A stretch of 64,000 nt of DNA from Acinetobacter marinus (lineage in GTDB: Bacteria; Pseudomonadota; Gammaproteobacteria; Pseudomonadales; Moraxellaceae): positions 709,492-773,491 of the forward strand of contig NZ_FMYK01000001.1 in the NCBI RefSeq assembly GCF_900096915.1, read 5' to 3'. Position 1 is the first letter of the stretch; the number at the start of each line of letters is the position of its first letter. Position numbers and translations under genes: made by a program. The notes under the pieces were generated by a model. It was not told where the DNA came from. It did no database searches and saw only the letters and a program-made list of their open reading frames with translations. This document shows, in pieces, positions 19,185-26,580 of the stretch.

Positions 19185-20111
19185 ATGCAAATAAAACCAA
19201 TTTTAACTTTAACTGTATTGGGTAGTATTTTTCTGAGTGCTTGTAGCACTACCCCAACCTCGCAGGTACAAGCAAATAAACAACCTGCGGTACTTGAACC
19301 GATTGTCTACACCGAACCGCAAGTTTCTGCGCCATTTTATGCACTCAACCCTGCGGACTATACTGCACCGCCTGAGTTTGAAGTGAATTTGCAAAAAGCC
19401 ATCAATGCCCCGCTGACCAAACTGCGTGTCAAAGCTGATCCAAATAATCCAAACTCTGAAGAGATTATTTTGGATCAAAACCGTTTTATTATTCCTGTCG
19501 CCAACAGCAATGATAAAGCCATGAAATTTGCGGTACTTGCCCAAGACAATGAACTGGATGTCACAGACATTGATGATTTCCTCACGATTTTGGAAGGTAA
19601 AGCCCGTCATTATCCAACCCGTTTTGATGTGAAACGTGAAAAATCTGGCATGACCGATAAACTCAAAGACATTATCGTCACCCTCGATCAATATGCAGTG
19701 CAACCGAACGCATCGTATGACATCTTGCTCCGTGCAGCCAAAGCCAACCACATGGCACGTAACCTCGATATGGGCGATAAGTACGGACCAAAAGCACTGA
19801 GCTATGCGACTCGCTTACTCAAACTCAAACCAAATGATCCTGAAACCAGTTTTTGGTTAGGTTTTGGACTGTCTGAAGGTGGTGCATTCAAAGAAGCGAC
19901 CCCTTATCTCAAAACCGCAATGGACGCAGGCATTCAAGAAGCACACTTGTCGATGGTGAATAATTATCTTGGGCTCGAGCAGAAGAAAAATGCGCTCACT
20001 ACCTTGAATAATTACAAAATTACCTATCCATCTGAGGCTGGCGTAGTTGATCAAGTACGTGCATCGATCGAATCTGGCAATCGCTATAATGTTTGGCAGC
20101 GTGGCAGTTAA
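19185..20111 (+). CDS. TPR-containing lipoprotein of unknown function
   Basis: The start is probably the ATG at 19185 or the one at 19179; a GTG at 19158 is open but gives an odd N-terminus. The signal peptide is followed by a lipobox (GSIFLSAC, acylated Cys), so the mature protein of about 290 residues should be anchored in a membrane leaflet. The middle has a conserved-looking region (FDVKREKSGMTDKLKDIIVTLDQYA) and the C-terminal half reads as helical repeat pairs of TPR type (ALSYATRLLKLKPNDPETSFWLGFGLSEGGAFKEATPYLKTAMD split over two units). Function is not recognised. It stands alone between cysE and thiM and ends in a hairpin terminator. Confidence 0.8.
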   Translation: MQIKPILTLTVLGSIFLSACSTTPTSQVQANKQPAVLEPIVYTEPQVSAPFYALNPADYTAPPEFEVNLQKAINAPLTKLRVKADPNNPNSEEIILDQNRFIIPVANSNDKAMKFAVLAQDNELDVTDIDDFLTILEGKARHYPTRFDVKREKSGMTDKLKDIIVTLDQYAVQPNASYDILLRAAKANHMARNLDMGDKYGPKALSYATRLLKLKPNDPETSFWLGFGLSEGGAFKEATPYLKTAMDAGIQEAHLSMVNNYLGLEQKKNALTTLNNYKITYPSEAGVVDQVRASIESGNRYNVWQRGS

Positions 20112-20146
20112 TACTTTAAAGATGAATTTAATCGACTTGAAATGCA

Positions 20147-20174
20147 TCAGCTAGCCTTCGGGCTGGCTTTTTTA
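20147..20174 (+). terminator. Rho-independent terminator after the TPR lipoprotein
   Basis: The stem AGCTAGCC-TTCG-GGCTGGCT has a stable UUCG tetraloop and is followed by six T residues, about 35 bases beyond the stop codon. Confidence 0.85.
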
Positions 20175-20291
20175 GACCGCTATTTCACTGTAGTCTTGAA
20201 CCAAGATGATAGGTGAAGTGTACTGTCAATTTTCTTTTTAATTCTTGCCATCGTTTTTTAATTTGGCATTTCTAATTTGGTGCATCCATCC

Positions 20292-21137
20292 ATGACCACC
20301 ACCACTGCGTCACATCTCACTCAAGCCATTCAATCCTTATGGCTGAAACTGCAAAGCACGCAACCCTTAGTGCATTGCATCACCAATAGTGTCGCCAATA
20401 ACTTTGCCGCCAATGTCTGTCTTGCGATCGGCGCATCCCCTGCGATGATTGATAATAAGCAAGAAGCGGGCAACTTCGCCCGTGTTGCCCATGCTTTAAG
20501 CATCAATACAGGCACACCGACACCCGAGCAATCACAAGCCATGCAATATGCCGCACAAAGTGCCGATAATGTCAAAAAGCCGTGGGTGCTTGATCCAGTT
20601 GGTTATAGTGAGATTTTGGCGTGGCGCAGTCAGATTGTGGATGATTTATTGCAATATCATCCGACGATTATCCGTGCCAATGCCTCTGAAATGGCAACCC
20701 TCGCTGGTGCACAGGGCGAAAGCAAAGGCGTCGATAGCACCTTAAGCGCAGAGCAAGCCGTTGATCAAGCACAGCAACTGTTAGGCATTTGTGATTGTGT
20801 GGCGATTTCTGGCGCCAGTGATTATATCTTGTCTAAAGAATATGGCGTGATCCGCATTACAGGTGGCTCAGCACTACAGCCCAAAGTCACGGCAATGGGC
20901 TGTGCACTCGGTGCAGTCTGTGCAGCCTATCTCGGTGTGTTAACACAGGATCAAGCGCCCGCTTTGGCAGCACTTGCGGCACATGCGCATTTCGCCGTGG
21001 CAGCGCAAATCGCTGAGCAAAAAATGCAGGACAACAATGCAGGTATTGGTAGTTTTCAGATGTTATTTTTAGATACTTTATTTCAAATCACTGCCGAAGA
21101 TTTTCTGCAGGTAGACATCAACATCTTGTCAAAATAA
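20292..21137 (+). CDS. thiM: Hydroxyethylthiazole kinase
   Basis: Salvage kinase that phosphorylates 4-methyl-5-(2-hydroxyethyl)thiazole for thiamine phosphate synthesis. The ATG at 20292 gives 281 residues; TTG and GTG codons just upstream are in frame. Ribokinase-like features are PLVHCITNSVANNFAANVCLA near the N-terminus, IRANASEMATLAG, and the catalytic-Cys motif TAMGCALGAVCAAYLG. No thiE, thiD or thiC lies nearby, and the 117-base upstream gap shows no recognisable TPP riboswitch, so salvage here is a stand-alone gene. It converges on pstB with a shared terminator. Confidence 0.93.
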   Translation: MTTTTASHLTQAIQSLWLKLQSTQPLVHCITNSVANNFAANVCLAIGASPAMIDNKQEAGNFARVAHALSINTGTPTPEQSQAMQYAAQSADNVKKPWVLDPVGYSEILAWRSQIVDDLLQYHPTIIRANASEMATLAGAQGESKGVDSTLSAEQAVDQAQQLLGICDCVAISGASDYILSKEYGVIRITGGSALQPKVTAMGCALGAVCAAYLGVLTQDQAPALAALAAHAHFAVAAQIAEQKMQDNNAGIGSFQMLFLDTLFQITAEDFLQVDINILSK

Positions 21138-21175
21138 TGGTATCGATACTGAGCTAGTCTAATTCGTAAATCTGT

Positions 21176-21214
21176 AAAAAAATCAGGACGGTCTAAACCG
21201 TCCTGATTTTTTTT
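21176..21214. terminator. Bidirectional terminator between thiM and pstB
   Basis: A perfect 11-base stem ATCAGGACGGT-CTAA-ACCGTCCTGAT is flanked by an A run on the left and a T run on the right. It can therefore end both the plus-strand thiM transcript and the minus-strand pst transcript. Confidence 0.9.
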
Positions 21215-21244
21215 ATTTTACCGATAACGCTTTGATAATACGTG

Positions 21245-22177
21245 TTAGCCAAAACGACCTGTAATATAGGCTTCCGTCAGCTGATGATCAGGTTGCGTGA
21301 ATACTTTTTCGGTCGAGTTGACTTCGATCAAATCACCCAAATGGAAGTATGCCGTGCGATTCGATACACGAGCAGCCTGTTGCATTGAGTGCGTGACAAT
21401 GGCAATGGTATATTGGGTCGACAGCTCAGAGATCAATTCTTCCACTTTTGCGGTGGCAATCGGATCGAGCGCAGAACATGGCTCATCCATCAAGATCACT
21501 TCAGGGCTGACCGCAATAGTACGTGCAATACATAGACGTTGTTGCTGACCGCCCGAAAGTCCCGTTCCCGGTTGATTTAAACGATCTTTGACTTCTTCCC
21601 AAAGTCCAGCCTTGCGCAAGCTATTTTCTACGATTTCTTCAAGATCATATTTGCTTTTTGCTAGACCGTGCAGTTTCGGACCATAAGCAACATTTTCAAA
21701 GATTGATTTTGGAAATGGGTTGGGCTTTTGGAATACCATCCCAACTTGCGCACGAAGTAAAACCACATCAAGATTTTGGTCATAAATATCACGACCATCG
21801 AGATTGACTTGTCCAGTCACACGACAGCTATCGATGGTGTCATTCATGCGGTTTAAGGTACGCAGAAAAGTCGATTTACCACAGCCAGACGGACCAATAA
21901 AGGCAATCACTTCATTTTGATAAATATCTAAATCAATGCCTTTAATCGCTTCGGAATCACCATAGTAGACGTGCACGTCTTTGGTACTGAGTTTCACCTC
22001 AGCTTGCTGGCGCTGTGATTGTTCTTTATTTTTCACATCAAACTTTGAAGTCTCACGCTGTGATTGCTCAGGCGTTTGATCGCCGTTGGTTTGTGTGGCA
22101 TTGGTGTGTGAGGTACTTGGATTGTTCACTTTGATATCCTGTGTATCAACATTCTTTACTTCAGTTGTTAGCATCAT
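21245..22177 (-). CDS. pstB: Phosphate ABC transporter ATP-binding protein
   Basis: ATPase of the high-affinity phosphate importer. The start is taken at ATGATG (22177/22174) because a GGAG lies just upstream; the longer frame to 22204 would run into pstA. The protein of about 310 residues has an unusual hydrophilic Gln/Glu/Thr/Lys-rich N-terminal extension of roughly 60 residues, then Walker A GPSGCGKST, the Q-loop region VGMVFQKPNPFPKSI, signature LSGGQQQRLCIARTIA and Walker B VILMDEPCSALDP. It is the last gene of pstSCAB in this window; no phoU follows. Confidence 0.95.
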   Translation of the reverse strand: MMLTTEVKNVDTQDIKVNNPSTSHTNATQTNGDQTPEQSQRETSKFDVKNKEQSQRQQAEVKLSTKDVHVYYGDSEAIKGIDLDIYQNEVIAFIGPSGCGKSTFLRTLNRMNDTIDSCRVTGQVNLDGRDIYDQNLDVVLLRAQVGMVFQKPNPFPKSIFENVAYGPKLHGLAKSKYDLEEIVENSLRKAGLWEEVKDRLNQPGTGLSGGQQQRLCIARTIAVSPEVILMDEPCSALDPIATAKVEELISELSTQYTIAIVTHSMQQAARVSNRTAYFHLGDLIEVNSTEKVFTQPDHQLTEAYITGRFG

Positions 22178-22187
22178 TTTTCTCCAA

Positions 22188-23585
22188 TTACCAACGAACT
22201 TCAAACTTTTTACGTAACCAAATCGCCAAACTGTTCAGTCCGATCATCATCGCAAGCAATACGATGATCGCTGCCGCAGTACGCCCTTCAAAGAAGTTAC
22301 GCAATTCATTGCCCTGCCAAAGATAAATTTGTACAGGTAAAGCGGTCGCTTGATCCATTGGTGAAGCAGGAATACTGGCAACAAATGCACTCATTCCGAT
22401 CAATAATAGTGGTGCAGTTTCACCAAGCGCTTGTGCCACGCCGATGATGGCACCAGTCAAAATACCTGGTAATGCAAGCGGTAACACGTGATGAAACACA
22501 CTTTGCACTTTTGAAGCGCCTAGACCGAGTGCTGCTTGACGAATCGACGGTGGCACGGCTTTTAATGACGCACGGGTGGTGATAATCACGGTAGGTAAAG
22601 TCATGAGACTGAGTACCAAACCACCGACCAATGGTGCAGAAAGTGGTAAATGGAACCAGTTAATGAAGATCGCCGCACCGAGCAAACCGAACACGATCGA
22701 TGGCACTGCAGCAAGGTTGTTGATATTGACTTCAATAATGTCAGTCAACCAGTTTTGCTTGGCAAATTCTTCGAGATAGATCGCACTCGCCACACCAATT
22801 GGGATCGAGATAAAAATTACGATCAACATCATGAACAGTGAGCCCATGAACGCACCCGCCAAACCACTGAGCTCTGGCGCACTCCGAGAGTCTGGATTGG
22901 TAAATAGATTGGTGTTAAATCCATTATAAATCACGCCATCGGCTTTAAGCTGATCGGCAAGTTGACGCACTTCTGGGCTGAGCTGTTGTTGCTCATCTGG
23001 GAGGCTACGATCAATTTTCCCAGTGATCCAAACATCGACATTGGCATCGGTTAAGAATTTAATTTCTTGCTTCTTCCCAATCAGACTTTGATCCGCCAGC
23101 ACCATATCACGCAAGCGATAGCCTTCTGAGCTACTAAAAATCGCCACCAAATCATCACGACGACTTTCTAGCTGCGGATCTTGGGCAATGACACTATTGA
23201 CCAATAAGCTATCCCAATCGACCATGGCAAATTCACCCTGCCAATTGACAAAGCGCTCTTCAAATGCCGCAGGTGATTCACCAGAACGTGGCACAGGTTT
23301 TGGACCAACATTGATCACCGTTGGATCAAAGTAGACTTCGGTCTTCATCGAAGACTGCCAAAATGCAGGCAGACCACGGCTTAAAATACTGCCGAATAAC
23401 AGCACCACGAAGAACAAACCGATGAGTACCGCAGTAAACCCCATGGTTTTAAATGCTTTTTCTTTACGATGACGCTTGCCCAGTGAACTCTCGATTCGCT
23501 TGCGACGCTCAGCCTGTTCTGCTGCAGCTTGTTGTGGATCAAACTCTGGGTACTGATCCATGGTTGGATGATTGGTTGTACTCAT
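22188..23585 (-). CDS. pstA: Phosphate ABC transporter permease PstA (long form)
   Basis: Inner-membrane permease of the phosphate importer. At 465 residues it is much longer than the E. coli protein because about 160 residues sit between the first helix (FTAVLIGLFFVVLLFGSIL, about 50-68) and the permease core; this large periplasmic loop is typical of the long PstA in pseudomonads and Acinetobacter. The core carries the EAA-type motif (RQAALGLGASKVQSVFHHVLP). The ATG at 23585 overlaps the pstC stop in ATGA, so subunits are co-translated. Confidence 0.94.
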   Translation of the reverse strand: MSTTNHPTMDQYPEFDPQQAAAEQAERRKRIESSLGKRHRKEKAFKTMGFTAVLIGLFFVVLLFGSILSRGLPAFWQSSMKTEVYFDPTVINVGPKPVPRSGESPAAFEERFVNWQGEFAMVDWDSLLVNSVIAQDPQLESRRDDLVAIFSSSEGYRLRDMVLADQSLIGKKQEIKFLTDANVDVWITGKIDRSLPDEQQQLSPEVRQLADQLKADGVIYNGFNTNLFTNPDSRSAPELSGLAGAFMGSLFMMLIVIFISIPIGVASAIYLEEFAKQNWLTDIIEVNINNLAAVPSIVFGLLGAAIFINWFHLPLSAPLVGGLVLSLMTLPTVIITTRASLKAVPPSIRQAALGLGASKVQSVFHHVLPLALPGILTGAIIGVAQALGETAPLLLIGMSAFVASIPASPMDQATALPVQIYLWQGNELRNFFEGRTAAAIIVLLAMMIGLNSLAIWLRKKFEVRW

Positions 23586-24961
23586 TCGTATTGCTCACGA
23601 TATTTGCGCACGATATACAGTGCAATGATGTTCAGACCAAGAGTGATCACGAAAAGGGTTAGACCCAAGGCAAAGGCAACCAAGGATTGCGGGCTGGCAA
23701 AGTCTGTGTCGCCAGTTAACTGGTTAACGATGGTGACAGTCACAGTCGATACCGCTTGCAGTGGATTGCCATGTAATAATGGGCTGTTCCCTGCTGCCAG
23801 TACCACGATCATGGTTTCACCAATGGCACGAGAAGCCGCCAATAAGAATGCACCGACCACACCTGGTAGCGCTGCTGGCATCACCACTTTGAGAATGGTT
23901 TCAGATTTGGTTGCGCCAAGCCCCAATGAGCCATCACGAAGTGAACGTGGCACTTGAGTGATAATGTCATCCGACAGTGACGAGACAAAAGGAATAATCA
24001 TAATCCCCATCACAAAACCTGCCGTCAACGCACTGGTGGCATTGATATTTAAACCGATAGTATTGCCCATCGTATTAAAAAATGGACCAATCACCATCAA
24101 GGCAAACACACCGTACACAATGGTCGGAATCCCTGCAAGAATCTCAATAATCGGCTTCACAATGGCACGAAAGCGTGGCTTGGCATACTCCGCCAAATAG
24201 ATCGCCGTCATCAAACCTACTGGTACAGCGACTAGCAAGGCGATGATACTGACCATGATGGTGCCCCAAAGTAGTGGTAATAAACCATAACTACCTTCGG
24301 CAGAACCTGTGGTACTAAAACCTGGATTCCATTCTGTGCCCAAGAAAAACTCTGCAGGACTGACAAAATTAAAGAAATTCAAGGCTTCTGAGAGCATCGA
24401 CATGACAATGCCGACGGTGGTCAAAATCGCAATCCCTGAACACAATGCCAAAGCCACCGAAATGGTTTTTTCCACTTGGTTACGGGCACGATATTGCTGG
24501 GAGATGCGTTGGCGGGCATATGCCAAACCAAATAATGCAACCGAAATCACCACGGCAAACTTGGCAATCAAACCAATGGTCTGATAGCCTTTTAATTTTT
24601 CTGCTGCAGCCACTTCATAGGCTTGTGCGGTATCCGTCACACCAAATCCTGAAGCGATCGACTGAATACGGCGTAACACCACATCCAACTCCGTCGCAGA
24701 CAAACTGCTCGCCACCTGTGCAGGAATCTCACCGAGCGCCACATGACGCAAAATCGATGGTTCTGCAAAGTTCCAAACAAAGAGTAACAGTGCAGCAGGA
24801 ATACCACACCACAAGGCAACCAACGTGCCATAGTAGCCTGGACGAGAGTGCAACATTGCTGAGTTGTTGCCCTTACCAGCAATCGATCGACTACGGGTCA
24901 GACCGATCTGATAGGCAACGGCGATAATCGCCAGCAAAATGCCAATCAGTAATAAATTCAT
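23582..24961 (-). CDS. pstC: Phosphate ABC transporter permease PstC (long form)
   Basis: Second permease of the phosphate importer. The start is set at the ATG at 24961 (MNLLLIGILLAIIAVAYQIG) because GGAG lies eight bases upstream; a frame opening at a GTG at 25009 is rejected. The protein has 459 residues, with an N-terminal helix, a region of about 130 residues containing two further helices, and a permease core with the motif RDGSLGLGATKSETILKVVMP. Like PstA it is the extended type. It is separated from pstS by a hairpin at 25076-25110 that probably lowers its expression relative to the binding protein. Confidence 0.94.
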   Translation of the reverse strand: MNLLLIGILLAIIAVAYQIGLTRSRSIAGKGNNSAMLHSRPGYYGTLVALWCGIPAALLLFVWNFAEPSILRHVALGEIPAQVASSLSATELDVVLRRIQSIASGFGVTDTAQAYEVAAAEKLKGYQTIGLIAKFAVVISVALFGLAYARQRISQQYRARNQVEKTISVALALCSGIAILTTVGIVMSMLSEALNFFNFVSPAEFFLGTEWNPGFSTTGSAEGSYGLLPLLWGTIMVSIIALLVAVPVGLMTAIYLAEYAKPRFRAIVKPIIEILAGIPTIVYGVFALMVIGPFFNTMGNTIGLNINATSALTAGFVMGIMIIPFVSSLSDDIITQVPRSLRDGSLGLGATKSETILKVVMPAALPGVVGAFLLAASRAIGETMIVVLAAGNSPLLHGNPLQAVSTVTVTIVNQLTGDTDFASPQSLVAFALGLTLFVITLGLNIIALYIVRKYREQYE

Positions 24962-25075
24962 GGAGGCTCCAAGTATGCTGTGATACGGGCTAAACCCACA
25001 TTTCACCAAACAAAAACGAAATCAATTGATCTATCGAAAAATCGTATTTACCGAAACATCAATCTACCGATAGAC

Positions 25076-25110
25076 AAAAAAGCCGATGACAGAGTGTTCT
25101 ATCATCAGCT
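25076..25110 (-). terminator. Attenuating terminator between pstS and pstC
   Basis: On the minus strand the sequence folds as AGCTGATGATAG-(loop)-CTGTCATCGGCT followed by TTTTT, a stem with G-U pairs and a T run, starting 16 bases after the pstS stop. Such partial terminators commonly let a binding protein be made in excess over its membrane subunits. Confidence 0.75.
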
Positions 25111-25125
25111 TCCGTGCTGAGTTAT

Positions 25126-26148
25126 TTATTTAACAGATTTACCTGCTTTGAAGTCTGCCAATACTTTGCTGCGTTCAGACGCATTCATTGGAATCAGACC
25201 TGCTTTGACAATTTTCGAGTTATTACCAGAGACTTTCGGGCTCAAGAAGAACTCAACATATTGTGGCAAACCTTTGATGGCTTGTAGATGCTCGCCTTTA
25301 ACATAGAAGTAAAGCGGACGAGACACAGGATATTTACCACTGATCACAGTTGCTTCAGATGGTGTCACACCATTCACTGTTGCCACACGTAGACGGTCTT
25401 TGTTTTGATCATAGAAGCTCAAACCAAATACACCCACCGCACTTGGTGAAGTTTTTAAGCGAGCTAGGGTTTCTGTGTAGTCACCAGCGATTTCGATCAC
25501 ACGACCGTCTTTACGGAATGATGAACATGCTTTTTCACGTGCATCTTTGTCCAAACCTTTGAAGTAATCGTATGCTTCACAGCCTGCATTGACCATTTTT
25601 TCTTGGAACACTTCACGTGTACCGTGGTTTGATGCAGGAATCACTAGCGTAATTGGTTCATTTGGCAATGCTTTATCAATTTGATTCCAACGAGTATATG
25701 GGTTGGCAATCAATTTCCCTTTTGCAGGCATTTTTTCAGCCAAAGCGGCAAATACGTGATAAGGCTTCAATTTAAAAGAGGCTTTGTTTGCGTTAGACGC
25801 AAATACGATGCCGTCATAACCGATTTTGATTTCTTGGATTTTATTGACGCCTGCTTTTTTGCAGCTTGCGATTTCTGAATCTTTGATTTTACGAGATGCA
25901 TTGGCGATGTCGATGGTATTGTCACCCACGCCTTGACAGAACTGACGTAAACCACCTGAACTCCCGCCAGAGCCAACAACAGGGGTTTTAAATTGTGGGA
26001 ATGTATTACCAAACTCTTCTGCAACGATACTTGCAAATGGCAATACTGTTGAAGAACCAGCAATTTGAATGGTATCACGAGCAGCGTTCGCAGCGGTCAT
26101 GGTTGATGCAACAGCAATTGCGAGACCGATTTGTTGAGTTAAGCGCAT
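25126..26148 (-). CDS. pstS: Periplasmic phosphate-binding protein
   Basis: High-affinity periplasmic phosphate receptor feeding PstCAB. The 340-residue protein has a signal peptide (cleavage near ANA-ARD), the phosphate-binding loop IAGSSTVLPFA, GSGGSSGGLRQFC in the first lobe, IDIANASRKIKDSEI and HGTREVFQEKMV. Two Cys pairs are present. It is first in the operon; a Pho box lies about 85-105 bases upstream of its ATG and an attenuator follows it, a layout that suggests strong, phosphate-starvation-induced synthesis. Confidence 0.95.
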   Translation of the reverse strand: MRLTQQIGLAIAVASTMTAANAARDTIQIAGSSTVLPFASIVAEEFGNTFPQFKTPVVGSGGSSGGLRQFCQGVGDNTIDIANASRKIKDSEIASCKKAGVNKIQEIKIGYDGIVFASNANKASFKLKPYHVFAALAEKMPAKGKLIANPYTRWNQIDKALPNEPITLVIPASNHGTREVFQEKMVNAGCEAYDYFKGLDKDAREKACSSFRKDGRVIEIAGDYTETLARLKTSPSAVGVFGLSFYDQNKDRLRVATVNGVTPSEATVISGKYPVSRPLYFYVKGEHLQAIKGLPQYVEFFLSPKVSGNNSKIVKAGLIPMNASERSKVLADFKAGKSVK

Positions 26149-26233
26149 TCTTATCTCTCTTGGATTGTTGAAAATGTTTAAAGCTAATGTCGAGGAGTCA
26201 GCTTCTTGTGTAGCGATATTGTGAAATTTTAAT

Positions 26234-26251
26234 ATGACAGTTAAGTGACAG
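26234..26251 (-). promoter_or_regulatory. Pho box (PhoB-binding site) upstream of pstS
   Basis: The minus strand reads CTGTCACTTAACTGTCAT, two 7-base CTGTCAY repeats separated by four A/T-rich bases, matching the known PhoB direct-repeat consensus. A -10-like CAATAT (26216-26221) lies 12 bases downstream of the second repeat, the spacing expected when PhoB replaces a -35 element. Confidence 0.88.
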
Positions 26252-26364
26252 TGAGATGACTATTTTGTTAATTGATTTATTTCTAATAATTTATGGCATT
26301 GTATTTTTTATCGACAATGCATTGAAAATGAAAAACACTAAAAATGAAAGTGCTAAATCAAGAA

Positions 26365-26513
26365 GCTGTCTCAAAACTATAAAACCCCCTTGCGGAGAGT
26401 ACTCCTCATCCCCCTTTGAAGGGGGAAGACCGCTCAATAAAATCAAATGGTTAAAATTCCTCCCCTTTTAAAGGGGAGGTTAGGTGGGGTTAATAGTTAG
26501 ATTTTGAGACAGT
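26365..26513. repeat. MITE-like element with TGTCTCAAAA terminal inverted repeats
   Basis: About 150 bases bounded by CTGTCTCAAAACTAT on the left and the matching inverted copy ending in TTTTGAGACAG on the right. The inside holds a pair of GC-rich hairpins (CCCCCTTT-GAAGGGGG and CCCCTTTTAAAGGGG). There is no transposase. The ends resemble the termini of transposable elements, and the flanks continue the inverted repeat imperfectly (GAAG against CTTTC), so target duplications could not be defined. It lies between pstS and the end of the large beta-repeat operon. Confidence 0.6.
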
Positions 26514-26543
26514 TTCTTTCATCTGTTGATCAGATCAGCTCGT

Positions 26544-26569
26544 GATATTGCTTCAACTTCAACAATATC
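26544..26569 (-). other. Inverted repeat just past the beta-repeat operon
   Basis: GATATTG and CATTATC-like arms (exactly GATATTG...CAATATC) flank a 12-base centre, 12 bases after the last stop codon of the operon. There is no T run, so it is at best a 3'-end-stabilising hairpin rather than a proper intrinsic terminator. Confidence 0.35.
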
Positions 26570-26580
26570 GACCGCCTACC

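Noticed and set aside
19209..19751. 180-codon minus-strand frame inside the TPR lipoprotein gene
   Set aside because: Antisense to a gene with lipobox and good start; composition typical of a shadow frame.
20175..20291. TPP riboswitch upstream of thiM
   Set aside because: The conserved CUGAGA and ACCUGAUC-type elements are not present in the short leader.
24445..24927. 160-codon plus-strand frame inside pstC
   Set aside because: Antisense to a conserved permease gene with overlapping operon neighbours.
26256..26471. Open frame of 71 codons on the plus strand between pstS and the beta-repeat operon
   Set aside because: It starts within the pstS promoter region and runs through the GC-rich hairpins of the MITE-like element; no ribosome-binding site or recognisable protein.
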